This document shows positions 1 to 7,734 of a DNA stretch of 10,503 nucleotides, in pieces (position 1 is the stretch's first letter; each line of letters starts with the position of its first letter). This DNA comes from Nitrosomonas eutropha (GTDB lineage Bacteria > Pseudomonadota > Gammaproteobacteria > Burkholderiales > Nitrosomonadaceae), in the NCBI GenBank assembly GCA_014584635.1, contig JACTML010000172.1, forward strand, positions 1-10,503. The letters run 5' to 3'. Under the pieces are notes generated by a model that saw only the letters and a list, made by a program, of their open reading frames with translations, was not told where the DNA came from and did not search any database. A program made the position numbers and the translations under genes.

Positions 1-111
1 GTTACCAAAAGTTTTGGCATTTAACCCATGCTCGCGACAGTAAGCCCTTTGTGATAAACCGCTCTCCCGCCAGGCTGCTATATGCTTGCGTTTGTGTAGC
101 GCTAATCCCAT
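1..111 (-). CDS. tnpA: IS66-family accessory protein TnpA, N-terminal fragment
   Basis: Only the first 37 codons are in the window; the gene continues off the left edge. The product begins MGLALHKRKHIAAW and continues with RESGLSQRAYCREHGL and then NAKTFGN. The pattern W-x3-SGLSQ-x-AYCREHGL-x3-TF is characteristic of the small helix-turn-helix TnpA protein of IS66-family elements, whose exact role in transposition is unclear. The start at 111 was chosen over an overlapping ATG at 115 in another frame because a strong Shine-Dalgarno sequence AAGGGAG (118-124) lies 6 bases upstream, and because only this frame yields the family motif. The tnpB and tnpC genes expected next would be outside the window. 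Confidence 0.75.
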   Translation of the reverse strand, partial: MGLALHKRKHIAAWRESGLSQRAYCREHGLNAKTFGN

Positions 112-117
112 TCATTA

Positions 118-124
118 CTCCCTT
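118..124 (-). promoter_or_regulatory. Ribosome binding site of tnpA
   Basis: The minus strand reads AAGGGAG, then TAATGA, then ATG, giving a near-consensus Shine-Dalgarno with 6-base spacing to the ATG at 111. For the competing ATG at 115, in another frame, the spacing would be only 2 bases. This site therefore decides the start. Confidence 0.65.
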
Positions 125-223
125 GAAATAAAACCAGAAGTCATAATGAACCAAACCACCACTAAAATTTAGATGGACGCGCTGGACGGTTACTACCAAT
201 CAGCAATAGTGTAAAGTTATCCG

Positions 224-822
224 ATGAACATAAGTGCTGTATTACCCATCCAATTACCGGATTTTTTGATACAAGCAAATAACGAAGCGCGTGTACTGGA
301 TAAACCTGAAGCGCGTATGCGTTATGTGCTTGAACTGATGCGCATGAACATGACTGCAGAAGGCGGGCCATTTGCTGCAGCAGTATTTGAACGCGACTTG
401 AACGCGACAGTGGTTTGCTGATTGCTGCCGGCGCTAATCGGGTAGTCGCAAGCCACTGTTCCAGTGCACATGCTGAGATACTCGCGTTATCGCTCGCACA
501 GGTAAAGCTGAACAATCACGACTTGGGTGCCGCTGGCCTGCCTGCCTATGAGCTGGTTACCAGTGCTGAGCCGTGCGTAATGTGCTTTGGCGCAGTAATC
601 TGGTCCGGTGTGCGAAATCTGGTTTGTGCCGCGCGGGGTGAAGACGTGGAAACAATCGGTTTCGACGAAGGCCCGCGTCCGGAAAACTGGATCAGCGAAC
701 TGGAAACACGCGGAATCACCGTGACAACCGATCTGCTACGCGATGCGGCCCGCAAACTGCTGCACGACTACAGCGCATGCGACGGCATGATTTACAACGC
801 GCGCTGCGGAATACACAAATAA
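224..822 (+). pseudogene. Nucleoside deaminase (CMP/dCMP deaminase family), frameshifted
   Basis: The gene should encode a zinc-dependent deaminase acting on a free base or nucleoside; the substrate cannot be told. The first reading frame (224-421) stops after 65 codons, and the rest lies in another frame up to 822. The cause is visible: TTGAACGCGAC occurs twice in perfect tandem (387-397, 398-408), and 11 bases shift the frame. With one copy removed the gene reads through as 195 residues, joining AAAVFERD directly to SGLLIAAGANRVV. The restored protein has the zinc-site motif HAE (H79, E81 as proton shuttle) and PCVMC (C114, C117), followed by the family-like GFDEGPRPENW and a C-terminal MIYNAR. 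The 65-residue product lacks the whole active site. No clear ribosome binding site precedes 224, and the insertion-sequence end is only 30 bases upstream, so the native promoter may also be lost. Confidence 0.85.
387..408 (+). repeat. Perfect 11-bp tandem duplication (TTGAACGCGAC x2)
   Basis: Two adjacent identical copies, 387-397 and 398-408, lie inside the deaminase gene. Removing either restores a single open frame with a sensible protein junction (ERD-SGLLIAAG), so the duplication is very probably the inactivating mutation and not ancestral sequence. Replication slippage can create and also precisely remove such a repeat. Confidence 0.9.
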
Positions 823-857
823 GCAGCATGCAAATTCATGCGGAAAGCAGCGAAGCA

Positions 858-2033
858 TCACAATAACTGATCAATCCGCTCACGCACCCAGCCAAAACCC
901 AAGTGTTCCTGTTCCAGCCTTAATCCTTTACGGATACGGTTATCGCGTAAATCATCGTACAAATTTGCTTCTTCCGGAGTCAGTCGAAGCAGATCATAGC
1001 TCAGCGGTTTGTCTTCGTACCCCCAGAAAGCACGATGCGCTTCTAATGTGGCCCGATCCATCAGCAGGGAAACAGTATGAGGAAAATGACTGCGCAACTG
1101 GTCAAGAATGGCAAAGCCATGGGTATCAATATCTCCCCAGTAATAAATGGCGCAACGCTCCAGCCAGAGCGCCCGGGCAAGCGCCTCCCAGCCATAACCG
1201 GAACCAAAGATTGCCATGGCAGCCGGGATATCGGGCAAGGTCAAAAAGTTGATTTCGTTTTCGGTAATGAACACATGTTGTACGTTAACAGCAAGCCGAC
1301 TGAAGCTGTCAGCATCCAGCGCAACATCTGGGCGAGACAGACCATCGATCAGCCGGATTTGCGGATCCAGTGGTCGAAAACGAATATGTACCGGCTTTTC
1401 CAGAAAACCGTAGCGCGCAGCAAACCGGGCAATACCTGTCTGGCCGGGATCCACATTGCCGGCCAGCAACACCAGATCAAGCAATTCAGCCAGTACGGTA
1501 CGATGCGCTTCAATAAACTTGCTGTGTACGCCCGGCACATCCAGCTGACGCAGATAGATTGCCGGTCTGGGGTGACGGACGATCCAATCCACTATCGCCA
1601 GTAAACGCGACCATTCCGCCGCCAGCATCAATGCCTGCAAGGGCCGTTTTTCCAACCAGGGCAACAGGAGTGGATGTTGCTGTCGCGTTATTTCAAGCAG
1701 CCGGGAAAATCGTTGCCAATCACTTCGTTTATCAAGCCAGTTCAGCGCATCATCGATTGAATCAATCCAGACGCTAGCGGGCAGTTTTTGCGAACCTTGT
1801 ACCCGATGGTGAACTTCTCGCCATTCTACACGCAGGTAATTAACACGAGTCAGCTCGGCAACCCATATGCGGACAGCATCAAACTGTCCGGTAATATCTG
1901 CCGAGCTCGGTGATTTAAGTGTCAGGCGCAGGGGAAAGCGTATATTGCCCGTGACAACATCGCGCAGTAACTCACCACGTTCCCATAATCGTGTTAATTG
2001 CACCCGCAAATCTTGCGGGCGTGTCCACATCAT
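858..2033 (-). CDS. jetD: JetD, Wadjet nuclease subunit (DUF3322 + DUF2220, TOPRIM-like)
   Basis: JetD is the DNA-cleaving subunit of Wadjet; in studied systems it cuts circular plasmid DNA handled by the JetABC motor. The 391-residue protein has the family layout: an N-terminal DUF3322-type region (about 1-190) and a C-terminal DUF2220 domain (about 210-391) related to the TOPRIM fold of topoisomerase VI. Visible TOPRIM-type acidic residues are E258 in [12 protein letters not shown] and D301/D303 in [11 protein letters not shown], the presumed metal-binding set. The family-typical [12 protein letters not shown] (351-362) and LRLEQE (371-376) follow, so the domain looks complete and active. 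The start ATG at 2033 overlaps the jetC stop as ATGA, which implies translational coupling; no separate strong ribosome site is seen. A second ATG follows immediately at 2030. The gene is the last in the operon and converges on the broken deaminase, 35 bases away. Confidence 0.93.
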   Translation of the reverse strand: MMWTRPQDLRVQLTRLWERGELLRDVVTGNIRFPLRLTLKSPSSADITGQFDAVRIWVAELTRVNYLRVEWREVHHRVQGSQKLPASVWIDSIDDALNWLDKRSDWQRFSRLLEITRQQHPLLLPWLEKRPLQALMLAAEWSRLLAIVDWIVRHPRPAIYLRQLDVPGVHSKFIEAHRTVLAELLDLVLLAGNVDPGQTGIARFAARYGFLEKPVHIRFRPLDPQIRLIDGLSRPDVALDADSFSRLAVNVQHVFITENEINFLTLPDIPAAMAIFGSGYGWEALARALWLERCAIYYWGDIDTHGFAILDQLRSHFPHTVSLLMDRATLEAHRAFWGYEDKPLSYDLLRLTPEEANLYDDLRDNRIRKGLRLEQEHLGFGWVRERIDQLL

Positions 2034-5000
2034 TGCGGTAATTCGCGGGCAACAGCAACCTGTTCCACTGCAACTGCTTTCCCTTTTTGTGCCTGATACG
2101 CTTCGATAGACAAATTACGCAAACGAGAAGCGCGCCCGCCTTCATTGTGGACAAAACCTACACTGGAGACAAAAGGTTCAATAATGTGAATCTTTTGCAG
2201 AGGTGTAACAATCAGCAACTGCAGATTAAGCTGTTGGAACAGCTGTAAACCATACTGCGCTGATTCATCTGAGCCACGTCCAAATGCCTCATCAATCACC
2301 ACGAAACGGAAAGAACGCGAACGTACTGCGCCCCATTCCAGACCAAACTGATACGCCAGGCTGGCGGCAAGAATGGTATAAGCCAGCTTTTCCTTCTGCC
2401 CACCGGATTTACCGCCTGAATCTGAATAGTGCTCATACTCGCTGTTATCTTCACGCCAGCGTTCACTGGCTGCAAATAAAAACCAGTTACGCACATCTGT
2501 TACCTTGGCTGTCCAGCGTCGATCCTGTTCCGATAATCCCTCCCGGCCACGAAACCGGTCAATAATCGCCTTAACCTGCAGGAATTTGGCTTCGGAGTAC
2601 TGCGCATCATCCGATCCTGTCACAGCACCTTCGGTACAAATACGCAATTCCTGCTGAAAATCGCGAATTTCCGCATCCGGGCTGATCTGTAATTCCAGCA
2701 CAATATAGCGCCCCGGATTGTAGTCAATCTCGCCCAGCGACCGGTTGATGTGAACAATACGCTCCTTAATGGTTTCACGTTCACGTGCCAGCTGAGCATT
2801 GAAATTGGCAATCTCGTTAATGGTATTGACGTTCAGCAGCTCCTTGAATCGGGCAACAAAACGTGGCAAATCATCCCGGTTCAATTGATCGAGCAGATTC
2901 TTATACTCAAATGCCGCTTCCAGACTGGCATCGATCTCGGCAGTTTCAAGCTTGAAGATGTCCTTGAATGAAGCCATCATCTTGATGATTTTTTCAGCCA
3001 TACGCTTGGCTTTCCCATCCTCACTATCAATCTCTCCCTGCAGCCAGGCGCGTACATCCTGTTCACGGTTATCGCAAGATTCCACGGATAATTGATGCTC
3101 ACCCAATGCCTCGATACGCATATTTTCAAGCGCAGCGACCAAAGCCGCATCGATAACCACTCCTTGCGCCAATATCATCGTCTGCACATGCAGCGCTTGC
3201 GCATCAGCAAGACGCTGTTCCACCTTAGCGCGATGATCCCGCGCGGCTTGCAGCTTCTCTTCGGTTTTTCCAAGTACTTGTTGCAACTCTCGCAAACGTT
3301 CATTCAACTGCTTGAGAATGTCAGAAGCCTGTTCCAGTTTTCGACGCTCATCTTCCAGCGCAGCAATCTCTGTTGCCACGCTAACCCAATCGAGCTCCTC
3401 AAAGTTTGTGAATTCCTCCAGCCGTGTTAACGCATCCAGTTGCACTTGCAATACTTTGCGTTCTGCATCAATCCCGGCGATCTGGCTGCCAACTTCGCCC
3501 AGATGAACTTCAAGCTGATGCTGTCTGGCTTCCAGCGCAGCAATTTTGGCATTGTTACTCCAGCCCAATACATAGCGGCTGCGATCATCGATACGATGAC
3601 GATCATCCTTTTCATGCCGCCCACCCGGATCCTTGATTTGACCAGAACGGGTAATTGCGCGCGTTTCACGACGAAACTGTTCCTGTGTTACACAACAGGC
3701 CACATTAAACCGATGTGCCAGTTCACGTTCCAGCCAGTCGTAATAGAGAGAATCCGGCTTGATCGCGAGTTTGCTTACCAATGAATCGCGGCTTGGCTCC
3801 AGCAGGTCAGACGATTTGCGAACGCGCACATGAAAATAAACCAGACGGGCGCGCAAATGGTTACCATCCACCCATTCCGCCACTGCCTTATAGTGAATAT
3901 CCGGCACCAGCAAGGATAATCCAAAGCCGCGCAACAGGCGCTCGATTGCACCCTCCCAGTCACGCTCCTCTTCCCGCACCTGGATCAATTCCCCGGCAAA
4001 GGGCATAGTGTCAGCTTCCAATCCCAACGCTGTACACAAGGCAGCGCGAATCCGGATTTGCTGATCATCAATATTACTGCGCCGATGTTTAAGGCTGACG
4101 ATTTCAGCAATTAACAACTCGTGTTCCTGCTTGCCTTGACGTAAGGTCACTCCCAGCTCCATCAGCGTATTCTGTAAATCTGCATCCCGATTACGAACGT
4201 CTTCGCGCAAATTTCTGATGCACCCCTGCTGTGCAACAAAAGTGACTTCATCCGTAGCGGCGACCACTGCGCCATCCAGCACTGCGATCAGCTTCCGGTA
4301 ACGTTCATCCCTGGTTTTGCGCTGATCACGACGCTGCTCCTTTTCACGAATATCCCGTGCCAACCGCTCCAGGCGATCTCCGCCGTTATCGTTAATTGCC
4401 TGTTTCAGTTCACCAACCTGATCGCTTTGCTCCGTGCGCACACCATCCAGCCGTTGTACCCGTGCATTCACCTTGTCCCATTCTTCCTGCAGCAAGCCCA
4501 GCTGTCGATCCAGCAGTTCCAGCTTCAGCTGACTGAAATAGCCACGCAGACTGTCACGACAGTGCCGCAGGTGAATCACTTTTGCCACCAGTTCATCATG
4601 TTGCTGGCAGTGCGCTACCAGAGGCGTAAGCAGCTCAACCTGTTGCTGCGCCTTGAGCACCGCCTGGTGTGCGCGATTGAGATCATCGGAATGGCTGATC
4701 AGCGCCTGAATACGTGGAACAATTTCAAATGGTTCCAGCATGTGACTGCGCACAAAATCGGTTAAATTTCCGACCGATTTCATTGATACCGTCTGATGAA
4801 ACAATTCCAGTGCCTGATCATTCTCAATACCAAAACGGCGCCTGAACCAAGCAGCATAAGGTGGAAAACTGTCATACAACTCGGCACCCGATCCACGTAA
4901 CCGTTTGCGCAGAGCTGTCATATCGGTACCAAAATTAGAAAAATCCGCCGTAATCGACAAATCGCGCTCCACTCCCAGAAAAAAACGAGCAGGCTGCCCC

Positions 5001-5443
5001 TGCACATCTTTCATCCAGAATACCTGTGCCAGTGTCACCGTTTGATCATAGCCCGCATTGTGGAATACACCGAGGATAACGGAATAGTTGTTATGGTCAC
5101 GCAAGCTGACAGGTTTAGCCGTGCCGGTAACTTCATTGCGCTCGGATTTATAATGTCCCAGCACATAGGAACGCAAGGTACGTTCCCTGTTATCCGCGCC
5201 GGCCGCCTTGTTATAGGCCACCCGGTTGGCAGGAACCAGCAGGGTGGTAATGGCATCCACCAGCGTGGATTTTCCGGAGCCGATGTCGCCGGTAAGCAGT
5301 CCGTTTTTACCATCAAGCTGCAGCGTCCATACTCGGCCATCAAAAGTGCCCCAATTGAACACCTCCAGCCGGATCAGCCGAAATCCGGATAAAGTATCAT
5401 CCGTTTCAAAATTCAGACTCAGGTTCTGCGCTTCATTCATCAT
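2030..5443 (-). CDS. jetC: JetC, SMC/MukB-like ATPase of Wadjet
   Basis: JetC is the SMC-like motor ATPase of Wadjet; with JetA (kleisin) and JetB (KITE-like) it forms a MukBEF-like complex that extrudes DNA loops. The protein is 1137 residues from ATG 5443. An N-terminal ATPase half carries the Walker A motif GDIGSGKST (52-60). A first coiled coil spans roughly 250-470. A hinge-like globular region at about 480-630 contains [23 protein letters not shown] second coiled coil spans about 630-990. The C-terminal half holds the ABC signature KSGGQ (1012-1016) and Walker B VVIDEAF (D1051, catalytic E1052). The frame is open upstream to 5671, but I chose 5443 because GAGAGGA lies 5 bases before it and the extra 76 residues would be jetB read out of frame. 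It overlaps jetB by 11 bases and jetD by 4. All ATPase motifs are intact. Confidence 0.95.
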   Translation of the reverse strand: MMNEAQNLSLNFETDDTLSGFRLIRLEVFNWGTFDGRVWTLQLDGKNGLLTGDIGSGKSTLVDAITTLLVPANRVAYNKAAGADNRERTLRSYVLGHYKSERNEVTGTAKPVSLRDHNNYSVILGVFHNAGYDQTVTLAQVFWMKDVQGQPARFFLGVERDLSITADFSNFGTDMTALRKRLRGSGAELYDSFPPYAAWFRRRFGIENDQALELFHQTVSMKSVGNLTDFVRSHMLEPFEIVPRIQALISHSDDLNRAHQAVLKAQQQVELLTPLVAHCQQHDELVAKVIHLRHCRDSLRGYFSQLKLELLDRQLGLLQEEWDKVNARVQRLDGVRTEQSDQVGELKQAINDNGGDRLERLARDIREKEQRRDQRKTRDERYRKLIAVLDGAVVAATDEVTFVAQQGCIRNLREDVRNRDADLQNTLMELGVTLRQGKQEHELLIAEIVSLKHRRSNIDDQQIRIRAALCTALGLEADTMPFAGELIQVREEERDWEGAIERLLRGFGLSLLVPDIHYKAVAEWVDGNHLRARLVYFHVRVRKSSDLLEPSRDSLVSKLAIKPDSLYYDWLERELAHRFNVACCVTQEQFRRETRAITRSGQIKDPGGRHEKDDRHRIDDRSRYVLGWSNNAKIAALEARQHQLEVHLGEVGSQIAGIDAERKVLQVQLDALTRLEEFTNFEELDWVSVATEIAALEDERRKLEQASDILKQLNERLRELQQVLGKTEEKLQAARDHRAKVEQRLADAQALHVQTMILAQGVVIDAALVAALENMRIEALGEHQLSVESCDNREQDVRAWLQGEIDSEDGKAKRMAEKIIKMMASFKDIFKLETAEIDASLEAAFEYKNLLDQLNRDDLPRFVARFKELLNVNTINEIANFNAQLARERETIKERIVHINRSLGEIDYNPGRYIVLELQISPDAEIRDFQQELRICTEGAVTGSDDAQYSEAKFLQVKAIIDRFRGREGLSEQDRRWTAKVTDVRNWFLFAASERWREDNSEYEHYSDSGGKSGGQKEKLAYTILAASLAYQFGLEWGAVRSRSFRFVVIDEAFGRGSDESAQYGLQLFQQLNLQLLIVTPLQKIHIIEPFVSSVGFVHNEGGRASRLRNLSIEAYQAQKGKAVAVEQVAVARELPQ

Positions 5444-6113
5444 CGTGATCCTCTCTGGCGGATACCGCATCCTGGGTCGTTCCTGACAAGGCAGACTGGT
5501 ATTCCGCCAGCCGGGCATCAAATTCAGCCAGCCATTGCGCATCAACAAAAGCCTTGAGGATGCGTCGTACTTCAAAGCTATTCTCTCCCGCCGAACTCCC
5601 CCCAGCGGGTTTGAGCTTACGCAAAAATCCCAGCTCCACCACCTTGTTAACCGTGCTTTCGATCTGATCAATCAATCTGGCTTCGTTGGGTCCATCCGGC
5701 AGAAATACACGGACGAGCTCTACCATTTCATCACGGGACAGCACCAGACGCGTATCACCGCCTCCGGCATCGGATTCAGCCAGTTTTTTGCGCAATAAAG
5801 CCAGCAACAGGCTGACTGGAAATGATAACGGACGCCGCACAATCAACCGGGGCAAACGTGAGGGCGAATTACCTTCATCCAGCTTCGTACGGCTTTTCAG
5901 AAAAGCATAGCCTTCGGCCTCGTCCAGCACCAGATCCAGATCAAGTATCGCCACATAGTCGCGAACACGCGCCTGCAGATTCAATAACATCGCCCATTGA
6001 CGCTCATCCTGCTCGCGATACTGAACCCCTTTGAGCAGCCCGATCAGCAGCACTGACAGATCCGGTTCCTCAACCGGCGCTGTATCGTCAGCGTCAAAAT
6101 CTTCTTCCATCAT
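5433..6113 (-). CDS. jetB: JetB, MukE/KITE-like subunit of Wadjet (DUF4194)
   Basis: JetB is the small winged-helix (KITE, MukE-like) subunit that binds the JetA kleisin in the Wadjet complex. The 226-residue product has the size and layout of DUF4194 proteins. An acidic N-terminus ([10 protein letters not shown]) is followed by the conserved stretch [13 protein letters not shown] (20-32). Next come the [25 protein letters not shown] block (48-72) and [26 protein letters not shown] (86-111). A second winged-helix-like part contains the [11 protein letters not shown] stretch. Assignment rests on this conservation together with its position between jetA and jetC. The start is one of two adjacent ATGs (6113 or 6110), with only a weak purine-rich stretch (AAGCAAGAAG) in front. 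The gap to jetA is 27 bases, and the 3' end overlaps jetC by 11 bases. Confidence 0.9.
   Translation of the reverse strand: MMEEDFDADDTAPVEEPDLSVLLIGLLKGVQYREQDERQWAMLLNLQARVRDYVAILDLDLVLDEAEGYAFLKSRTKLDEGNSPSRLPRLIVRRPLSFPVSLLLALLRKKLAESDAGGGDTRLVLSRDEMVELVRVFLPDGPNEARLIDQIESTVNKVVELGFLRKLKPAGGSSAGENSFEVRRILKAFVDAQWLAEFDARLAEYQSALSGTTQDAVSAREDHDDE
5449..5455 (-). promoter_or_regulatory. Ribosome binding site of jetC inside the 3' end of jetB
   Basis: The minus strand reads GAGAGGA, then TCACG, then ATGATG. This Shine-Dalgarno lies within the last codons of jetB and fixes the jetC start at 5443 (or the adjacent ATG at 5440), not at the far upstream end of the open frame. Confidence 0.6.
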
Positions 6114-6140
6114 CTTCTTGCTTTTCTCGAGTCGGATCGG

Positions 6141-7622
6141 TTATTTTTCGGACTGATGCATCAAGATAATTCGGGGTAATCGCGCGCACCGGCTGACAGG
6201 CTCACCGCTGTCTGTCCAGGATTCCCAGTAAACCGATTCCGGCGTATTTTCATCAACCACCGCATTGAAGTGATCACTCCCCAGCTGTAAATAGGCTACC
6301 AGTTCAGCCAGACCATGCTGCAAAGGCCGCGCAGCAATCAGTTCACACAGGGTGATCTGGGCTTTATTCTGCAAAGCATGGCGAATATGACGCGTTAATT
6401 GCGCCTTATCCACCACTACCTGCTCGAACAAAATGGCAGGATCAATATCCTCATCTCCTGCCTGCAGAACAAGATCGGCAATAACCGGCTTTACAGCGGG
6501 GGTAAACAAGGGACGTTCCATGATCAATTCAATATCGGCCTGTGCTCGTGCGATTTCCATCACGGCACCTGGTAGTGGCCAATTCTTACCCCAATAGGCA
6601 CGCAACGCCAACGCCCGGCCCTCAATACCATGCAGAATATCCATGATACGGCGATTTTCCAGCCAAGCCTGGTCATCAAGAAAACGACGCAGCTGTTGCG
6701 ACAAAACTGCCACGGTACGTTGGGTATATTCTCCAGCCTCCATCCAGTCGTAATGGATTCGGCGTGTTCGTGCATCAGGCTGCAAGGCAGCCACAGCCGG
6801 AAGCGCAAGTACCCGCTCTAGCAATTCGGTCAGCTCCTCCTGCCGGCGGCTGGAAAGCAGGAAATCCCAGAAAGCACGGAAGCTTTTACCCTGATCGGAA
6901 TCAGCGATGGCATCACGCTCTCCCATAATTTCTTCGAGCAATTCACCCTTGTTACCTTCCCATAAAGCGATGCGCTCACGCACATGGCGATCAAGCCGGC
7001 GGAAATTATGTTCCACTTCACGAAAATCAGTGAGCAGCTCGTGTGCACCCTGAATGAATTGCTGAAAGCGATCCCTGATCGCCGTGTCATCCATCAGCGG
7101 AACTTCGCCTGATGCGATCCGTGCAATTTCGGCATCAATCTCTTCCCGTTTTTTGCGCAATTCAGCAATGCGAACCGCCGGATCCGCTTCGCTGCCTTCA
7201 CTCATCTGCTTGAGCAGATCAAACAGCGTAAGCAAGCGTGATTCTGTTCCAACAAATTGTCGCTCGGACAGCTGTGCCAACCAGGCAATTGCCTTTTCCG
7301 TAGCAGGAGTGAGGTCAAATTGCGCTTCATCCGTACCTGATCGATAAAATTTGCGTAACCAGCCTTTGTCTGCTGCTGTCCAGTCATTCAGGTAATCCAG
7401 CGCCGGTTTGGGGAATGCTGTTTCGCCCAGCTGTTGGCGCAAAGCGTACAACTCATCCTCCAGCGCTTCAGCCAGATCTGCTGCCGCCATCACCCGAACG
7501 TTGGGCAATACAAATACGCGATGCAGAAAACTCGCCACCAATGGTGCGTGGTCCGAGCGCAGTAACCGCCATGCCGGATGATGATTACGCAAGGTATCAA
7601 GCGTGGCAAAATCGAAGGACAT
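6141..7622 (-). CDS. jetA: JetA, kleisin-like subunit of Wadjet (DUF3375)
   Basis: JetA is the kleisin (MukF-like) subunit that bridges the JetC ATPase heads and carries JetB. The 493-residue protein is a full-length DUF3375 member. The N-terminus has the family-typical HPAWRLLRSDHAPLVASFLHR (15-35). LLTLFDLLKQMSEGSEADP (130-148) leads into a charged helix, RIAELRKKREEIDAEI (151-166). The most recognisable block is ELLTDFREVEHNFRRLDR (195-212), followed by SDQGKSFRAFWDFLLS (242-257). The C-terminal part is predicted winged-helix by family knowledge. The ATG at 7622 fits the family start, but its ribosome binding site is weak. It is the first gene of the operon; 112 bases separate it from the FAD oxidase gene upstream on the same strand, and that spacer carries a palindromic element. 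Confidence 0.94.
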   Translation of the reverse strand: MSFDFATLDTLRNHHPAWRLLRSDHAPLVASFLHRVFVLPNVRVMAAADLAEALEDELYALRQQLGETAFPKPALDYLNDWTAADKGWLRKFYRSGTDEAQFDLTPATEKAIAWLAQLSERQFVGTESRLLTLFDLLKQMSEGSEADPAVRIAELRKKREEIDAEIARIASGEVPLMDDTAIRDRFQQFIQGAHELLTDFREVEHNFRRLDRHVRERIALWEGNKGELLEEIMGERDAIADSDQGKSFRAFWDFLLSSRRQEELTELLERVLALPAVAALQPDARTRRIHYDWMEAGEYTQRTVAVLSQQLRRFLDDQAWLENRRIMDILHGIEGRALALRAYWGKNWPLPGAVMEIARAQADIELIMERPLFTPAVKPVIADLVLQAGDEDIDPAILFEQVVVDKAQLTRHIRHALQNKAQITLCELIAARPLQHGLAELVAYLQLGSDHFNAVVDENTPESVYWESWTDSGEPVSRCARLPRIILMHQSEK

Positions 7623-7636
7623 TTGTCGTCAGTCTG

Positions 7637-7695
7637 AAAATTCAACGAGAAAGCGAGGCATACTCGAAGTATGTGAGCATTTTGAGTGCAATTTT
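7637..7695. repeat. Long imperfect palindrome upstream of jetA
   Basis: Two 28-base arms flank the central CGA at 7665-7667. The inner 6 bases pair perfectly (CATACT 7659-7664 with AGTATG 7668-7673) and so do the outer 6 (AAAATT with AATTTT). In between, 5 of 16 positions match, so 17 of 28 positions are complementary in all. The element fills much of the 112-base spacer between the FAD oxidase gene and jetA. It has the look of a dispersed intergenic palindrome; I have a vague memory of similar sequences in other proteobacterial intergenic regions, which I cannot verify. It could instead be an operator or a weak bidirectional terminator, but no clean U-tract follows. Confidence 0.5.
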
Positions 7696-7734
7696 AACGT
7701 CGTAACGCGCCTTCAGTGAGAGGGTGAACAGATT

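Larger units (their letters stand above)
1..193 (-). mobile_element. End of an IS66-family insertion sequence (partial)
   Basis: This is the terminal part of an insertion sequence that continues beyond the left edge. Two things support it. The minus strand carries the start of a gene resembling the IS66 accessory protein TnpA (111 down to 1). Reading leftwards from position 193 the minus strand begins GTAACCGTCCAGCGCG, and termini beginning GTAA are typical of the IS66 family as I remember it. The tnpA start would then lie 82 bases inside the element, a normal distance. The outer boundary at 193 is inferred, because the other end, its inverted repeat and the expected 8-bp target duplication (which would start at 194) cannot be seen. 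Confidence 0.6.

Noticed and set aside
415..822. Second part of the deaminase as an independent gene starting at TTG 415.
   Set aside because: It lacks a ribosome binding site and the N-terminal part of the fold; the 11-bp duplication explains it better as one broken gene.
826..842. Possible terminator between the deaminase and jetD (GCATG-CAAATT-CATGC).
   Set aside because: The stem is only about 5 base pairs and no T-run follows on either strand.
1077..1604. Long plus-strand open frame opposite jetD (175 codons).
   Set aside because: It is antisense to the conserved JetD TOPRIM region, has no recognisable domain, and is explained by codon use on the other strand.
858..7622. Alternative reading of the operon as chromosomal MukBEF or SbcCD.
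   Set aside because: The four-gene order with DUF3375 and DUF4194 proteins and a DUF2220 TOPRIM-like partner is specific to Wadjet; MukBEF has no nuclease subunit and SbcD would show metallophosphatase motifs.
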